From an uncultured Eubacterium sp. (GTDB lineage Bacteria > Bacillota > Clostridia > Lachnospirales > Lachnospiraceae), in contig URAI01000049.1 in assembly GCA_900545725.1 (NCBI GenBank), forward strand, positions 1 to 17,693: 17,693 bases of DNA, read 5' to 3'. Under the pieces are notes generated by a model. It was not told the DNA's origin. It did not search any database and saw only the letters and a program-made list of their open reading frames with translations. Both the position numbers and the translations under genes were made by a program. How positions within the stretch are numbered: position 1 is the stretch's first letter; every line of letters starts with the position of its first letter. Shown here piece by piece: positions 6,778 through 12,782 of this stretch.

Positions 6778-7539
6778 CTATTTCGCAGCAATTACATCTG
6801 TCATATCATACATTCCTGTCCTTTTATCAGCAAGAAACTTAGAAGCTTCTATTGCACCCTTTGCAAATACAGCTTTAGAATAAGCAGTATGCTTAAATTC
6901 TATAACTTCATCTTCTCCTGCAAATATCACTTCATGCTCACCGACTATTGTTCCGCCTCTTACCGCACTTATACCAATCTCCCTGGCATCTCTTTTAGCA
7001 CGTTCCTTAGTTCTGTCATATTTGTAGTAATAATCCTCTCCTACAACTTCCTTGATTGAATCTGCAAGTGCAAGTGCCGTTCCACTCGGTGCATCAAGTT
7101 TCTGGTTATGATGCTTTTCAACCAGTTCAATATCAAAACCTGCCGGTGCAAATACCTTTGCCGCATCCTGTAATAACTTAAATAATGTATTAATTCCAAG
7201 TGACATATTGGCAGATCTTAAAAATGCTGTCTTATCAGACGCATTGTTAATCTTTTCAATCTGTTCTTCACTAAGTCCGGTTGTGCATATTACAGCCGGA
7301 ATATTTTTTGCCACACAATAATCTACCAGACCATCTATTGCCTTTGCCGATGCAAAATCAATAATAACATCTGCATCTACATCGCATTTATCTATTGAAG
7401 GAAATACCGGATAATCATTTTTACCCTCATCAAACGGATCTATTCCTGCAACTATCTGTGCCTGTGTATCTTTCTTTAAAAGGTTAGTAATTACCTGACC
7501 CATATGACCATTACAGCCATGCATTATCACTCTTGTCAT
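6778..7539 (-). CDS. dapB: 4-hydroxy-tetrahydrodipicolinate reductase
   Basis: A 253-residue DapB. It reduces 4-hydroxy-tetrahydrodipicolinate to tetrahydrodipicolinate with NAD(P)H in the lysine/diaminopimelate pathway. The Rossmann loop GCNGHMG is at 8-14, the second strand ends in GIDPFDEG (32-39), and the catalytic signature EKHHNQKLDAPSGTAL is at 141-156 with His143/His144 and Lys147. The length is normal for the short Gram-positive form. It is downstream of dapA, 141 nt away, under the same riboswitch-controlled transcript unless an internal promoter exists. Its own ribosome binding site is poor (AAGG 13 nt away); the ATG instead follows the stop of a short upstream ORF by 4 nt. Confidence 0.96.
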   Translation of the reverse strand: MTRVIMHGCNGHMGQVITNLLKKDTQAQIVAGIDPFDEGKNDYPVFPSIDKCDVDADVIIDFASAKAIDGLVDYCVAKNIPAVICTTGLSEEQIEKINNASDKTAFLRSANMSLGINTLFKLLQDAAKVFAPAGFDIELVEKHHNQKLDAPSGTALALADSIKEVVGEDYYYKYDRTKERAKRDAREIGISAVRGGTIVGEHEVIFAGEDEVIEFKHTAYSKAVFAKGAIEASKFLADKRTGMYDMTDVIAAK

Positions 7540-7543
7540 TTTA

Positions 7544-7576
7544 TCATTCGACCTTATCAGATGAAATATACTTCAT
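7544..7576 (-). CDS. Candidate 10-codon upstream ORF before dapB
   Basis: Minus-strand ATG at 7576, TGA at 7544-7546, encoding MKYISSDKVE. It has a good ribosome binding site (AAAGGAAG, 9-10 nt upstream), better than that of dapB, whose ATG begins only 4 nt after the TGA. The first codons lie inside a perfect 8-bp hairpin (7558-7579). This layout suggests that dapB is translated by coupling. The peptide has no run of lysine codons, so classical lysine attenuation is not indicated. Confidence 0.35.
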   Translation of the reverse strand: MKYISSDKVE

Positions 7577-7579
7577 CTG
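7558..7579 (-). promoter_or_regulatory. Hairpin in the dapA-dapB spacer
   Basis: CAGATGAA (7558-7565) pairs perfectly with TTCATCTG (7572-7579) over a 6-nt loop. On the mRNA it covers the start codon of the 10-codon upstream ORF and lies 19 nt before dapB, so it may control translation rather than end transcription (no U-run follows). Confidence 0.45.
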
Positions 7580-7680
7580 TAAAAATCTTCCTTTCTAAAT
7601 TATTTGGTATATTACTTGTCTGCTAGCTTATAAGTAAGCCAATATTTATTCCTAACAAATATCCTGTGGTGACAGAATAA

Positions 7681-8568
7681 TTACTTTAAAATTCCGTAAT
7701 TAATCATTGCATTCTTAAGTCTTTCAAGATTAGCTTCTTCCATTTCACATAATGGCATTCTAAGTGGTCCGACTTCCATTCCCATAAGATTTAATGCATG
7801 TTTTACAGGAATAGGATTAACTTCGCAGAAAAGTGCATTTACAAGCTCTAATGCATCAAACTGCAGCTGTCTTGCCTCTTCAATCTTACCTTCCATAAAC
7901 TTAGCACAGATATCATGTGTCTGCTTAGGCGCTACATTTGATAAAACTGAGATTACCCCTTTAGCTCCTATTGACATAAGCGGAACTATAAGTCCATCTT
8001 CACCTGAATACATGTCAAGTCTTCCTTCTGCTAACGCCATTGTCTGTGTCTCCTGTGCCATATTACCTGTAGCTGCCTTGATTGCCACGATATTCTCAAC
8101 GTCCTTTGCAAGTGTTGCTGCTGTCTGTGGCAAAATATTACATCCTGTTCTTCCCGGTACATTATACATAATAATTGGAAGGTCTACAGAAGCTGCAACC
8201 TCTGTATAATGTTTAATAAGTCCTTTCTGTGTTGTCTTATTATAATATGGAGTAACAACAAGACATGCATCTACTCCTGCCTTCTGTGCTTCCTTTGAAA
8301 GATATTTAGCTGTTTCTGTACAATTAGAACCTGTTCCTGCTATAACCGGAACTCTCTTTTTAACATAATCTGCTGTAAATCTTATTGTTTCAATATGCTC
8401 CTCATGAGTAAGTGTTGATGCCTCTCCTGTTGTACCACATATAACTATGGCATCTGTTGAATTATTAATCTGATAATCAAGTATCTCTCCTAATTTATCA
8501 TAATTAACATCTCCATTCTCTTTCATTGGTGTAATAATCGCTACACCTGCACCGGTAAATACTGACAT
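7681..8568 (-). CDS. dapA: 4-hydroxy-tetrahydrodipicolinate synthase
   Basis: A 295-residue (beta/alpha)8-barrel DapA, which condenses pyruvate with aspartate semialdehyde, the first committed step to diaminopimelate and lysine. Visible signatures are GTTGEASTLTHEEH (45-58), the Tyr-containing MYNVPGRTGCNI (134-145, Tyr135 and the carboxylate-binding Arg140), and the Schiff-base Lys164 in VAIKAATGN (161-169). Length is that of typical bacterial DapA. The start has GGAGG 7 nt upstream. It is the first gene of a dapA-dapB unit. About 500 nt of leader precede it, including a lysine riboswitch with terminator and a palindromic element, so transcription should fall when lysine is plentiful. Confidence 0.97.
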   Translation of the reverse strand: MSVFTGAGVAIITPMKENGDVNYDKLGEILDYQINNSTDAIVICGTTGEASTLTHEEHIETIRFTADYVKKRVPVIAGTGSNCTETAKYLSKEAQKAGVDACLVVTPYYNKTTQKGLIKHYTEVAASVDLPIIMYNVPGRTGCNILPQTAATLAKDVENIVAIKAATGNMAQETQTMALAEGRLDMYSGEDGLIVPLMSIGAKGVISVLSNVAPKQTHDICAKFMEGKIEEARQLQFDALELVNALFCEVNPIPVKHALNLMGMEVGPLRMPLCEMEEANLERLKNAMINYGILK

Positions 8569-8604
8569 AATAATCCTCCATTTCTATTAATACAGCCAGA
8601 CACA

Positions 8605-8635
8605 TATGACTAGATTTGTGCAAGCACATGTAGTC
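8605..8635. repeat. 31-bp repeat copy 1 with internal hairpin
   Basis: This stretch is identical to 8726-8756 except for one base. It folds on itself (GACTA...TAGTC arms with TGTGC-AA-GCACA centre). The second copy is the tip of the large hairpin at 8715-8770. It lies between the palindromic element and the dapA start. Confidence 0.75.
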
Positions 8636-8663
8636 TTTTGCGTTCTACTCTTTCTTTTTATAC

Positions 8664-8779
8664 GCCATGCACCTCAAGAGCTTCGCTCTTTCGGTCGCGG
8701 GCTTCGCCCTATAGCCATAGACAACTATGACTACATTTGTGCAAGCACATGTAGTCATAGTTGTCTATGGCTGCATGGC
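8664..8779. repeat. Multibranched palindromic element in the dapA leader
   Basis: Outer arms GCCATGCA (8664-8671) and TGCATGGC (8772-8779) enclose three hairpins in a row: 8676-8690 (6-bp stem), 8699-8709 (4-bp stem) and 8715-8770 (22-bp perfect stem plus an inner 5-bp stem after a 2-nt bulge). On the minus strand both small hairpins have the sequence GCGAAGC at their tip, known for a very stable mini-hairpin. The GC-rich small stems differ from the AT-rich surroundings. It has no ORF. It resembles a REP/MITE-like mobile palindrome or a structured RNA domain; I cannot tell which. Confidence 0.72.
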
Positions 8780-8793
8780 TTCATTGTTCGCGT

Positions 8794-8820
8794 AAAAAAT
8801 GCTGGCCTATGAGCCAGCAT
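8794..8820 (-). terminator. Riboswitch-controlled terminator
   Basis: On the minus strand ATGCTGGC (8820-8813) pairs with GCCAGCAT (8806-8799) over a 6-nt loop, followed by a run of Us. It is 21 nt downstream of the lysine aptamer, the expected place for the expression platform that stops transcription when lysine is bound. Confidence 0.9.
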
Positions 8821-8841
8821 AAAGAAGTCTGTGATTTCTTT

Positions 8842-9003
8842 AAGTAGCCCTCCATCGTGTGATGACAGTCGTAAGCCTGTTGAACTTACGCCCAGCAGTA
8901 TATGTCCGGATATATACTGCTTCGGCATCATTACCTTTCTTATACATTCTTATGTGTCCCGGCACATCCTGTATATTACTATTTAACAATGCAACCTCTA
9001 CTT
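8842..9003 (-). ncRNA. Lysine riboswitch (L box) aptamer
   Basis: Minus-strand RNA with the conserved blocks of the lysine riboswitch in the right order: AGAGGTTGC (8999-8991), GGATGTGCCGGGACACAT, AAAGGTAATGATGCCGAAG, the P4 hairpin GCAGTATAT.../ACATATACTGC, GCTGGGCGTAAG, GGCTTACGACTGTCAT and GGAGGGCTACTT. P1 is closed by AAGTAG (9003-8998) and CTACTT (8847-8842). The P4 and P5 stems pair well. It lies ahead of dapA, a common target of this riboswitch in Firmicutes, and a terminator follows, so control is by transcription termination in response to lysine. Confidence 0.93.
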
Positions 9004-9077
9004 TTATTCTATGAAATTCTTATACACAGTTACACAATGTATATTAAATATTTTAAATTAAATGAACTTCATATATG

Positions 9078-9106
9078 ACTATAGCACTTACATAATTATG
9101 TGTCAA
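9078..9106 (-). promoter_or_regulatory. Promoter of the dapA-dapB unit
   Basis: Minus-strand TTGACA (9101-9106) and TATAGT (9078-9083) spaced by exactly 17 nt, the same pair of hexamers as the tRNA-Gly promoter. Transcription would start near 9071, about 70 nt before the lysine aptamer, giving a leader of about 500 nt. Confidence 0.85.
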
Positions 9107-9204
9107 CTTTCGTTTATATATTTCCATCAAATCTATGCTCTACCTTACCGGATACTGTTCTATCACTATTAATTTCATATTGCTTAACATATATCTGCCA
9201 TTAA
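9107..9204. other. Spacer with no recognised feature
   Basis: Together with the leader elements described separately, this completes the 768-nt gap between dapA and the SSB-like gene. I see no ORF, repeat or hairpin worth reporting in it. Confidence 0.5.
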
Positions 9205-9261
9205 ATAAAAGAGCCTTAAGTCCAATATCAACTTAATTGTATGACACCGGACTTAAGACTC
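9205..9261 (-). terminator. Intrinsic terminator of the SSB-like gene
   Basis: On the minus strand GAGTCTTAAGTCC (9261-9249) pairs with GGACTTAAGGCTC (9223-9211) over 13 bp with one G-U, followed by TTTTATTTAA. It lies about 75 nt after the stop codon of the SSB-like gene. Confidence 0.85.
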
Positions 9262-9336
9262 TCTTCTGATCAGATAACTTAATGCCTCTTAAATTTTATA
9301 TTGTAATTTTTATTTACGCAAAATTTTAACTAGATC

Positions 9337-9981
9337 TTATTCTTCATCATCGACAACATCTATCTTGCTTACCGATACTTCATAAGCAACTCTCTTTTCG
9401 ACTTCCTCATCACTTAACTTCTTTGTATATTCCCTGCTTTGCACTCTTCCCCATATCTGAAGATGTCCGCCTACCTCTATTGATGCGGCATATCTTGCAT
9501 TTCTGCCCCATGCAATACATGGTATGTAATCTGACTTTCCATAAGGACGGTTGACAGCAATAAGAACATCTGCTATCTCCCGACCTAAAGGAGTTTTTCT
9601 ATATATAGGCGGCTTACATACATAACCATCTAAGAAAATCTGATTAGATTTTGCCTGTTCCTCCGGCATATCATCATCGTCAATAAATTGTAATTCTCTT
9701 ACAAATATTGAAAGAATTAACTTATTCTTTACTCCTTCATGACGGTTATATGATCTGAACTGACCGGAAACCTCTAATTTCATTCCCTTATAATCCTTTG
9801 TAACATCAATGAGTCTTTCTGAAATCATAAGTGGAATAATATCAACCATATCGCTTAATCTGTTGACCGATACACTCACGAGATAAAACCCCTCACCAAA
9901 TACCTCATGACTAAACTTAAAGTCAGATACTACCTCCCCAATAATACTAACTCTGTTGTTTTCAATTACCTTATCAAGCAT
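9337..9981 (-). CDS. SSB-like protein with two OB folds
   Basis: A 214-residue protein made of two SSB-like OB domains. The first (about 8-100) has NNRVSIIGEV, VSVNRLSDMVDIIPLM and LEVSGQFRSYN. The second (about 113-207) has NQIFLDGYVCKPPIYRKTPL, DVLIAVNRP, DYIPCIAWGRNARYA and GGHLQIWGRVQSREY, the closer match to bacterial SSB/PriB. Such proteins bind single-stranded DNA; two domains per chain suggests it acts as a dimer. The tail is acidic (VVDDEE) but lacks the terminal Pro-Phe that SSB uses to recruit partners. The start at 9981 has GGGAG 10 nt upstream; the longer frame to 10101 is basic and AT-biased and unlikely. It diverges from typA. Confidence 0.78.
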   Translation of the reverse strand: MLDKVIENNRVSIIGEVVSDFKFSHEVFGEGFYLVSVSVNRLSDMVDIIPLMISERLIDVTKDYKGMKLEVSGQFRSYNRHEGVKNKLILSIFVRELQFIDDDDMPEEQAKSNQIFLDGYVCKPPIYRKTPLGREIADVLIAVNRPYGKSDYIPCIAWGRNARYAASIEVGGHLQIWGRVQSREYTKKLSDEEVEKRVAYEVSVSKIDVVDDEE

Positions 9982-10222
9982 CTTTGTATTTCTCCCTTCT
10001 TTGCCGCCTCTGCGACGATGTGCTTTATTTTGTGTTCTTAATATGTATATGTACCGTTTTGCAAATATATTACAAAAAAAATTTGTTTTTTTTATGTTCA
10101 AAATATTAATTTTTTATTTTATACTTTATACATTCTTATTAAATTTATAGAAATACAATGCAAAGTAGTGTGAAAAAATAAAATACACCACATTTTTTTA
10201 CAAAATATAATTGTTTTCATTG

Positions 10223-10258
10223 AAATACAATATTTTTTATATGTTTACTATTGTATTT
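10223..10258. repeat. 10-bp perfect inverted repeat over the typA -35
   Basis: AAATACAATA (10223-10232) and TATTGTATTT (10249-10258) are exact inverted copies 16 nt apart. The right arm contains the putative -35 TTGTAT. A further AAATACAAT is at 10151-10159. This could be an operator for the divergent typA/SSB-like region, though the AT-rich context makes chance repeats more likely. Confidence 0.4.
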
Positions 10259-10278
10259 TAAAAATATTGTGATAGAAT
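10251..10278 (+). promoter_or_regulatory. Putative promoter of typA
   Basis: TTGTAT (10251-10256) and TAGAAT (10273-10278) spaced by 16 nt, about 58 nt before the typA start, which has AAAGGA 8 nt upstream. Confidence 0.5.
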
Positions 10279-10336
10279 ATAAAAGTTGCTAATCATATCA
10301 ATAATATTTACTTAACATATTGAAAGGATAATTTTT

Positions 10337-12166
10337 ATGAAAATCAAACGCGAAGATATAAGAAATATCGCTATTATTGCTCACGTTGACCACGGTAAGA
10401 CAACATTGGTTGATGAGCTTCTTAAACAGAGTGGTACTTTTCGTGAGAATCAGGAAGTTGCTGAAAGAGTAATGGACTCTAATGACATTGAAAGAGAAAG
10501 AGGTATTACAATTCTTTCTAAAAATACAGCTATCACATATAAGAATACTAAGATTAATATCATTGACACTCCTGGTCATGCTGACTTTGGTGGTGAGGTT
10601 GAACGAGTTCTTAAGATGGTAAATGGTGTTGTACTTGTTGTAGACGCTTTTGAGGGTGTTATGCCTCAGACAAAATTCGTTCTTCAGAAGGCTCTTGACC
10701 TTGACCTTTCTGTAATCGTATGTATTAATAAGATTGACAGACCTGAGGCAAGACCTGATGAAGTTATTGATGAAATATTAGAATTATTTATTGACCTTGA
10801 TGCCAGCGAAGAACAGCTTGACTGTCCATTTATATTTGCATCCGCTAAATCAGGATATGCCATGGCAGACTTAAATGATGAACCTAAGGATATGCAGCCT
10901 TTATTTGAATGTATCGTTAATAATATACCTGCACCAGAAGGAGATCCTGATGCTGATACACAGATGCTTATTTCTACTATTGATTATAACGAATTTGTAG
11001 GTAGAATCGGTGTTGGTAAAATTGATAATGGTAAGATTAAAGTTAATCAGGAAGTTATGATTGTCAACCACCACGACCCAAGTGTTAAAAAGAGGGTAAG
11101 AGTTACTAAGCTTTATACATTTGACGGTCTTAAAAAGATTGAGACCAGCGAAGCATCCGTTGGTGAAATCGTCGCTGTTTCAGGTATTGCTGATATCCAT
11201 ATCGGTGATACTCTCTGTTCAGTAGAAAACCCTGTTGCAATACCATTCCAGAAGATTTCTGAGCCTACTCTTTCTATGGATTTTATGGTTAATGACAGTC
11301 CTCTCGCTGGTAAGGAAGGTAAGTTTGTTACTTCAAGACATATCCGTGACAGACTTTTCAAGGAACTTAATACTGATGTCAGCTTAAGAGTTGAAGAAAA
11401 TCCAGGTTCAGAAAATTCTTTCAAGGTATCAGGACGTGGTGAACTTCACCTTTCAGTTCTTATTGAAAACATGAGACGTGAAGGCTATGAATTTGCTGTA
11501 AGTAAGGCAGAAGTTTTATTCCACACAGATGAACGTGGTAAGAAGCTTGAACCAATCGAACTTGCTTATATTGATGTTCCTGATGACTGCACAGGTGCAG
11601 TTATCCAGAAGTTAAGCCAGAGAAAGGGCGAACTCCTTGGTATGACTCCTATTAATGGCGGATATACAAGATTACAGTTCTCTATTCCATCACGTGGACT
11701 TATCGGCTATAGAGGCGAATTTATGACAGATACTAAGGGTAATGGTATTATCAATACTTCATTTGAAGGCTATGAAGAATACAAAGGTGATATTTCTTAC
11801 AGAAAGACAGGTTCACTTATTGCCTACGAAAGTGGTACAACTTTAACATATGGTCTTTTCAATGCACAGGATCGTGGTACTCTTTTTGTAGGTCCTGGTG
11901 AAGAAGTGTACGCCGGTATGATTATCGGTGAAAACCCTCGTACAGAGGATATTGAAGTTAATGTATGTAAGGGTAAACATCTTACTAATACACGTTCTTC
12001 TGGTGCCGATGAAGCATTAAGACTTGTTCCACCTAAGATTCTTAGTCTTGAACAGGCTCTTGATTATATTGATACAGATGAACTTCTTGAAGTTACACCT
12101 GAGCATTTAAGAATCCGTAAGAAGATTCTTGATTCAACAGCAAGATACAGAGCTAACAAAAAATAA
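10337..12166 (+). CDS. typA: Ribosome-associated GTPase TypA/BipA
   Basis: A 609-residue translational GTPase of the EF-G/LepA class that binds 70S ribosomes and helps 50S assembly and growth under stress such as cold. GTPase motifs are complete: AHVDHGKT (G1, 15-22), RGIT (G2, 55-58), DTPGH (G3, 77-81) and NKID (G4, 131-134). The C-terminal domains include the TypA-specific VSGRGELHLSVLIENMRREGYEF region and a basic end (RIRKKILDSTARYRANKK). Full length, no signal peptide. Start fixed by AAAGGA. The Lys/Leu/Val codon use (AAG, CTT, GTT) suggests high expression compared with neighbours. Followed after 46 nt by the XRE regulator gene with no terminator between, so probably one transcript. Confidence 0.97.
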   Translation: MKIKREDIRNIAIIAHVDHGKTTLVDELLKQSGTFRENQEVAERVMDSNDIERERGITILSKNTAITYKNTKINIIDTPGHADFGGEVERVLKMVNGVVLVVDAFEGVMPQTKFVLQKALDLDLSVIVCINKIDRPEARPDEVIDEILELFIDLDASEEQLDCPFIFASAKSGYAMADLNDEPKDMQPLFECIVNNIPAPEGDPDADTQMLISTIDYNEFVGRIGVGKIDNGKIKVNQEVMIVNHHDPSVKKRVRVTKLYTFDGLKKIETSEASVGEIVAVSGIADIHIGDTLCSVENPVAIPFQKISEPTLSMDFMVNDSPLAGKEGKFVTSRHIRDRLFKELNTDVSLRVEENPGSENSFKVSGRGELHLSVLIENMRREGYEFAVSKAEVLFHTDERGKKLEPIELAYIDVPDDCTGAVIQKLSQRKGELLGMTPINGGYTRLQFSIPSRGLIGYRGEFMTDTKGNGIINTSFEGYEEYKGDISYRKTGSLIAYESGTTLTYGLFNAQDRGTLFVGPGEEVYAGMIIGENPRTEDIEVNVCKGKHLTNTRSSGADEALRLVPPKILSLEQALDYIDTDELLEVTPEHLRIRKKILDSTARYRANKK

Positions 12167-12178
12167 TAAATAAAAATA

Positions 12179-12193
12179 GCGCAAAAACTGCGC
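12179..12193 (+). other. Small hairpin between typA and the XRE gene
   Basis: GCGCA (12179-12183) pairs with TGCGC (12189-12193) over a 5-nt loop, ending 6 nt before the GGAGG of the next gene. No U-run follows, so it is not a terminator; it may shape translation of the regulator or mark a processing point. Confidence 0.4.
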
Positions 12194-12212
12194 ATTAATG
12201 GAGGTAATATTT

Positions 12213-12563
12213 ATGATGGACAGCGATTTAGGCGCAAAAGTTAAAAAGTTAAGAATTTCACACGGACTTACACAGGAAGATGTTGCTAAAGCTCTCGATG
12301 TTACACCTGGATATATCAGTAATGTTGAAAATGGCCGTAACCTTATGACTCTTAGAATGTTATCATATTATGCTGAACTTACGGGAGTTTCTCTTGACTA
12401 CCTTGCAGGAAGCATTGATAAAGATTATCAGAATCAGGCACTTGATAATGAGATTTATTCTATCCTTAACAGATTAACATCTGCTGAAAAGGAAAAGGTT
12501 ATCGCAACATTAAGATTATGGTTTGGTTCTAATAATTCTTCTGCACAGGAAGATGCTGAATAA
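12213..12563 (+). CDS. XRE-family helix-turn-helix regulator
   Basis: A 116-residue protein with an N-terminal Cro/C1 (HTH_3) domain: LGAKVKKLRISHGLTQEDVA (6-25) is helix 1-2, DVTPGYISNVENGRNLMTL (29-47) holds the turn and recognition helix, and SYYAELTGVSLDYLAG (51-66) closes the five-helix fold. A short C-terminal helix (about 78-102) may dimerise. It should bind DNA as a dimer; the target is unknown, though an operator near its own operon is plausible. The start at 12213 is chosen because GGAGG (12200-12204) lies 8 nt upstream; a frame open from 12198 would put that site inside the gene. Cotranscription with typA is inferred from the 46-nt gap. Confidence 0.88.
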   Translation: MMDSDLGAKVKKLRISHGLTQEDVAKALDVTPGYISNVENGRNLMTLRMLSYYAELTGVSLDYLAGSIDKDYQNQALDNEIYSILNRLTSAEKEKVIATLRLWFGSNNSSAQEDAE

Positions 12564-12612
12564 TTATTTTAAATTACCAGTCTTTTACATGATTTTTTAT
12601 AAAAAATAAAAA

Positions 12613-12711
12613 ACGTGGCTGCCGCATTGATAAACGTTTATATGCAATATAGATTAACTGCTATGAATTTATCTATATCCTGCATAAAATTTATTAATGT
12701 GACAGCCACAT
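12613..12711. terminator. Long bidirectional stem-loop (element B)
   Basis: A 99-nt hairpin with outer arms 12613-12635 and 12689-12711 pairing over about 22 positions with a few wobbles, further inner pairing (around 12638-12652 with 12672-12687) and a 20-nt loop. T-runs follow on both strands (TTTTTTATTT to the right; the A-run to the left). It sits between the convergent XRE and ABC transporter genes, so it probably terminates both. Related in sequence to element A at 6665-6757. Confidence 0.8.
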
Positions 12712-12782
12712 TTTTTATTTAAAATTCGCTGACTTAAAGTGATACCTAAGCTTCATACAGCTTCACACCACATTTCAACATA

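Noticed and set aside
8605..8756. CRISPR array
   Set aside because: There are only two copies of the 31-bp repeat, about 90 nt apart, with palindromic structure between them and no cas genes.
9982..10101. 40-residue N-terminal extension of the SSB-like protein
   Set aside because: It is a basic, AT-driven reading frame with no OB-fold content, and the GGGAG site supports the start at 9981.
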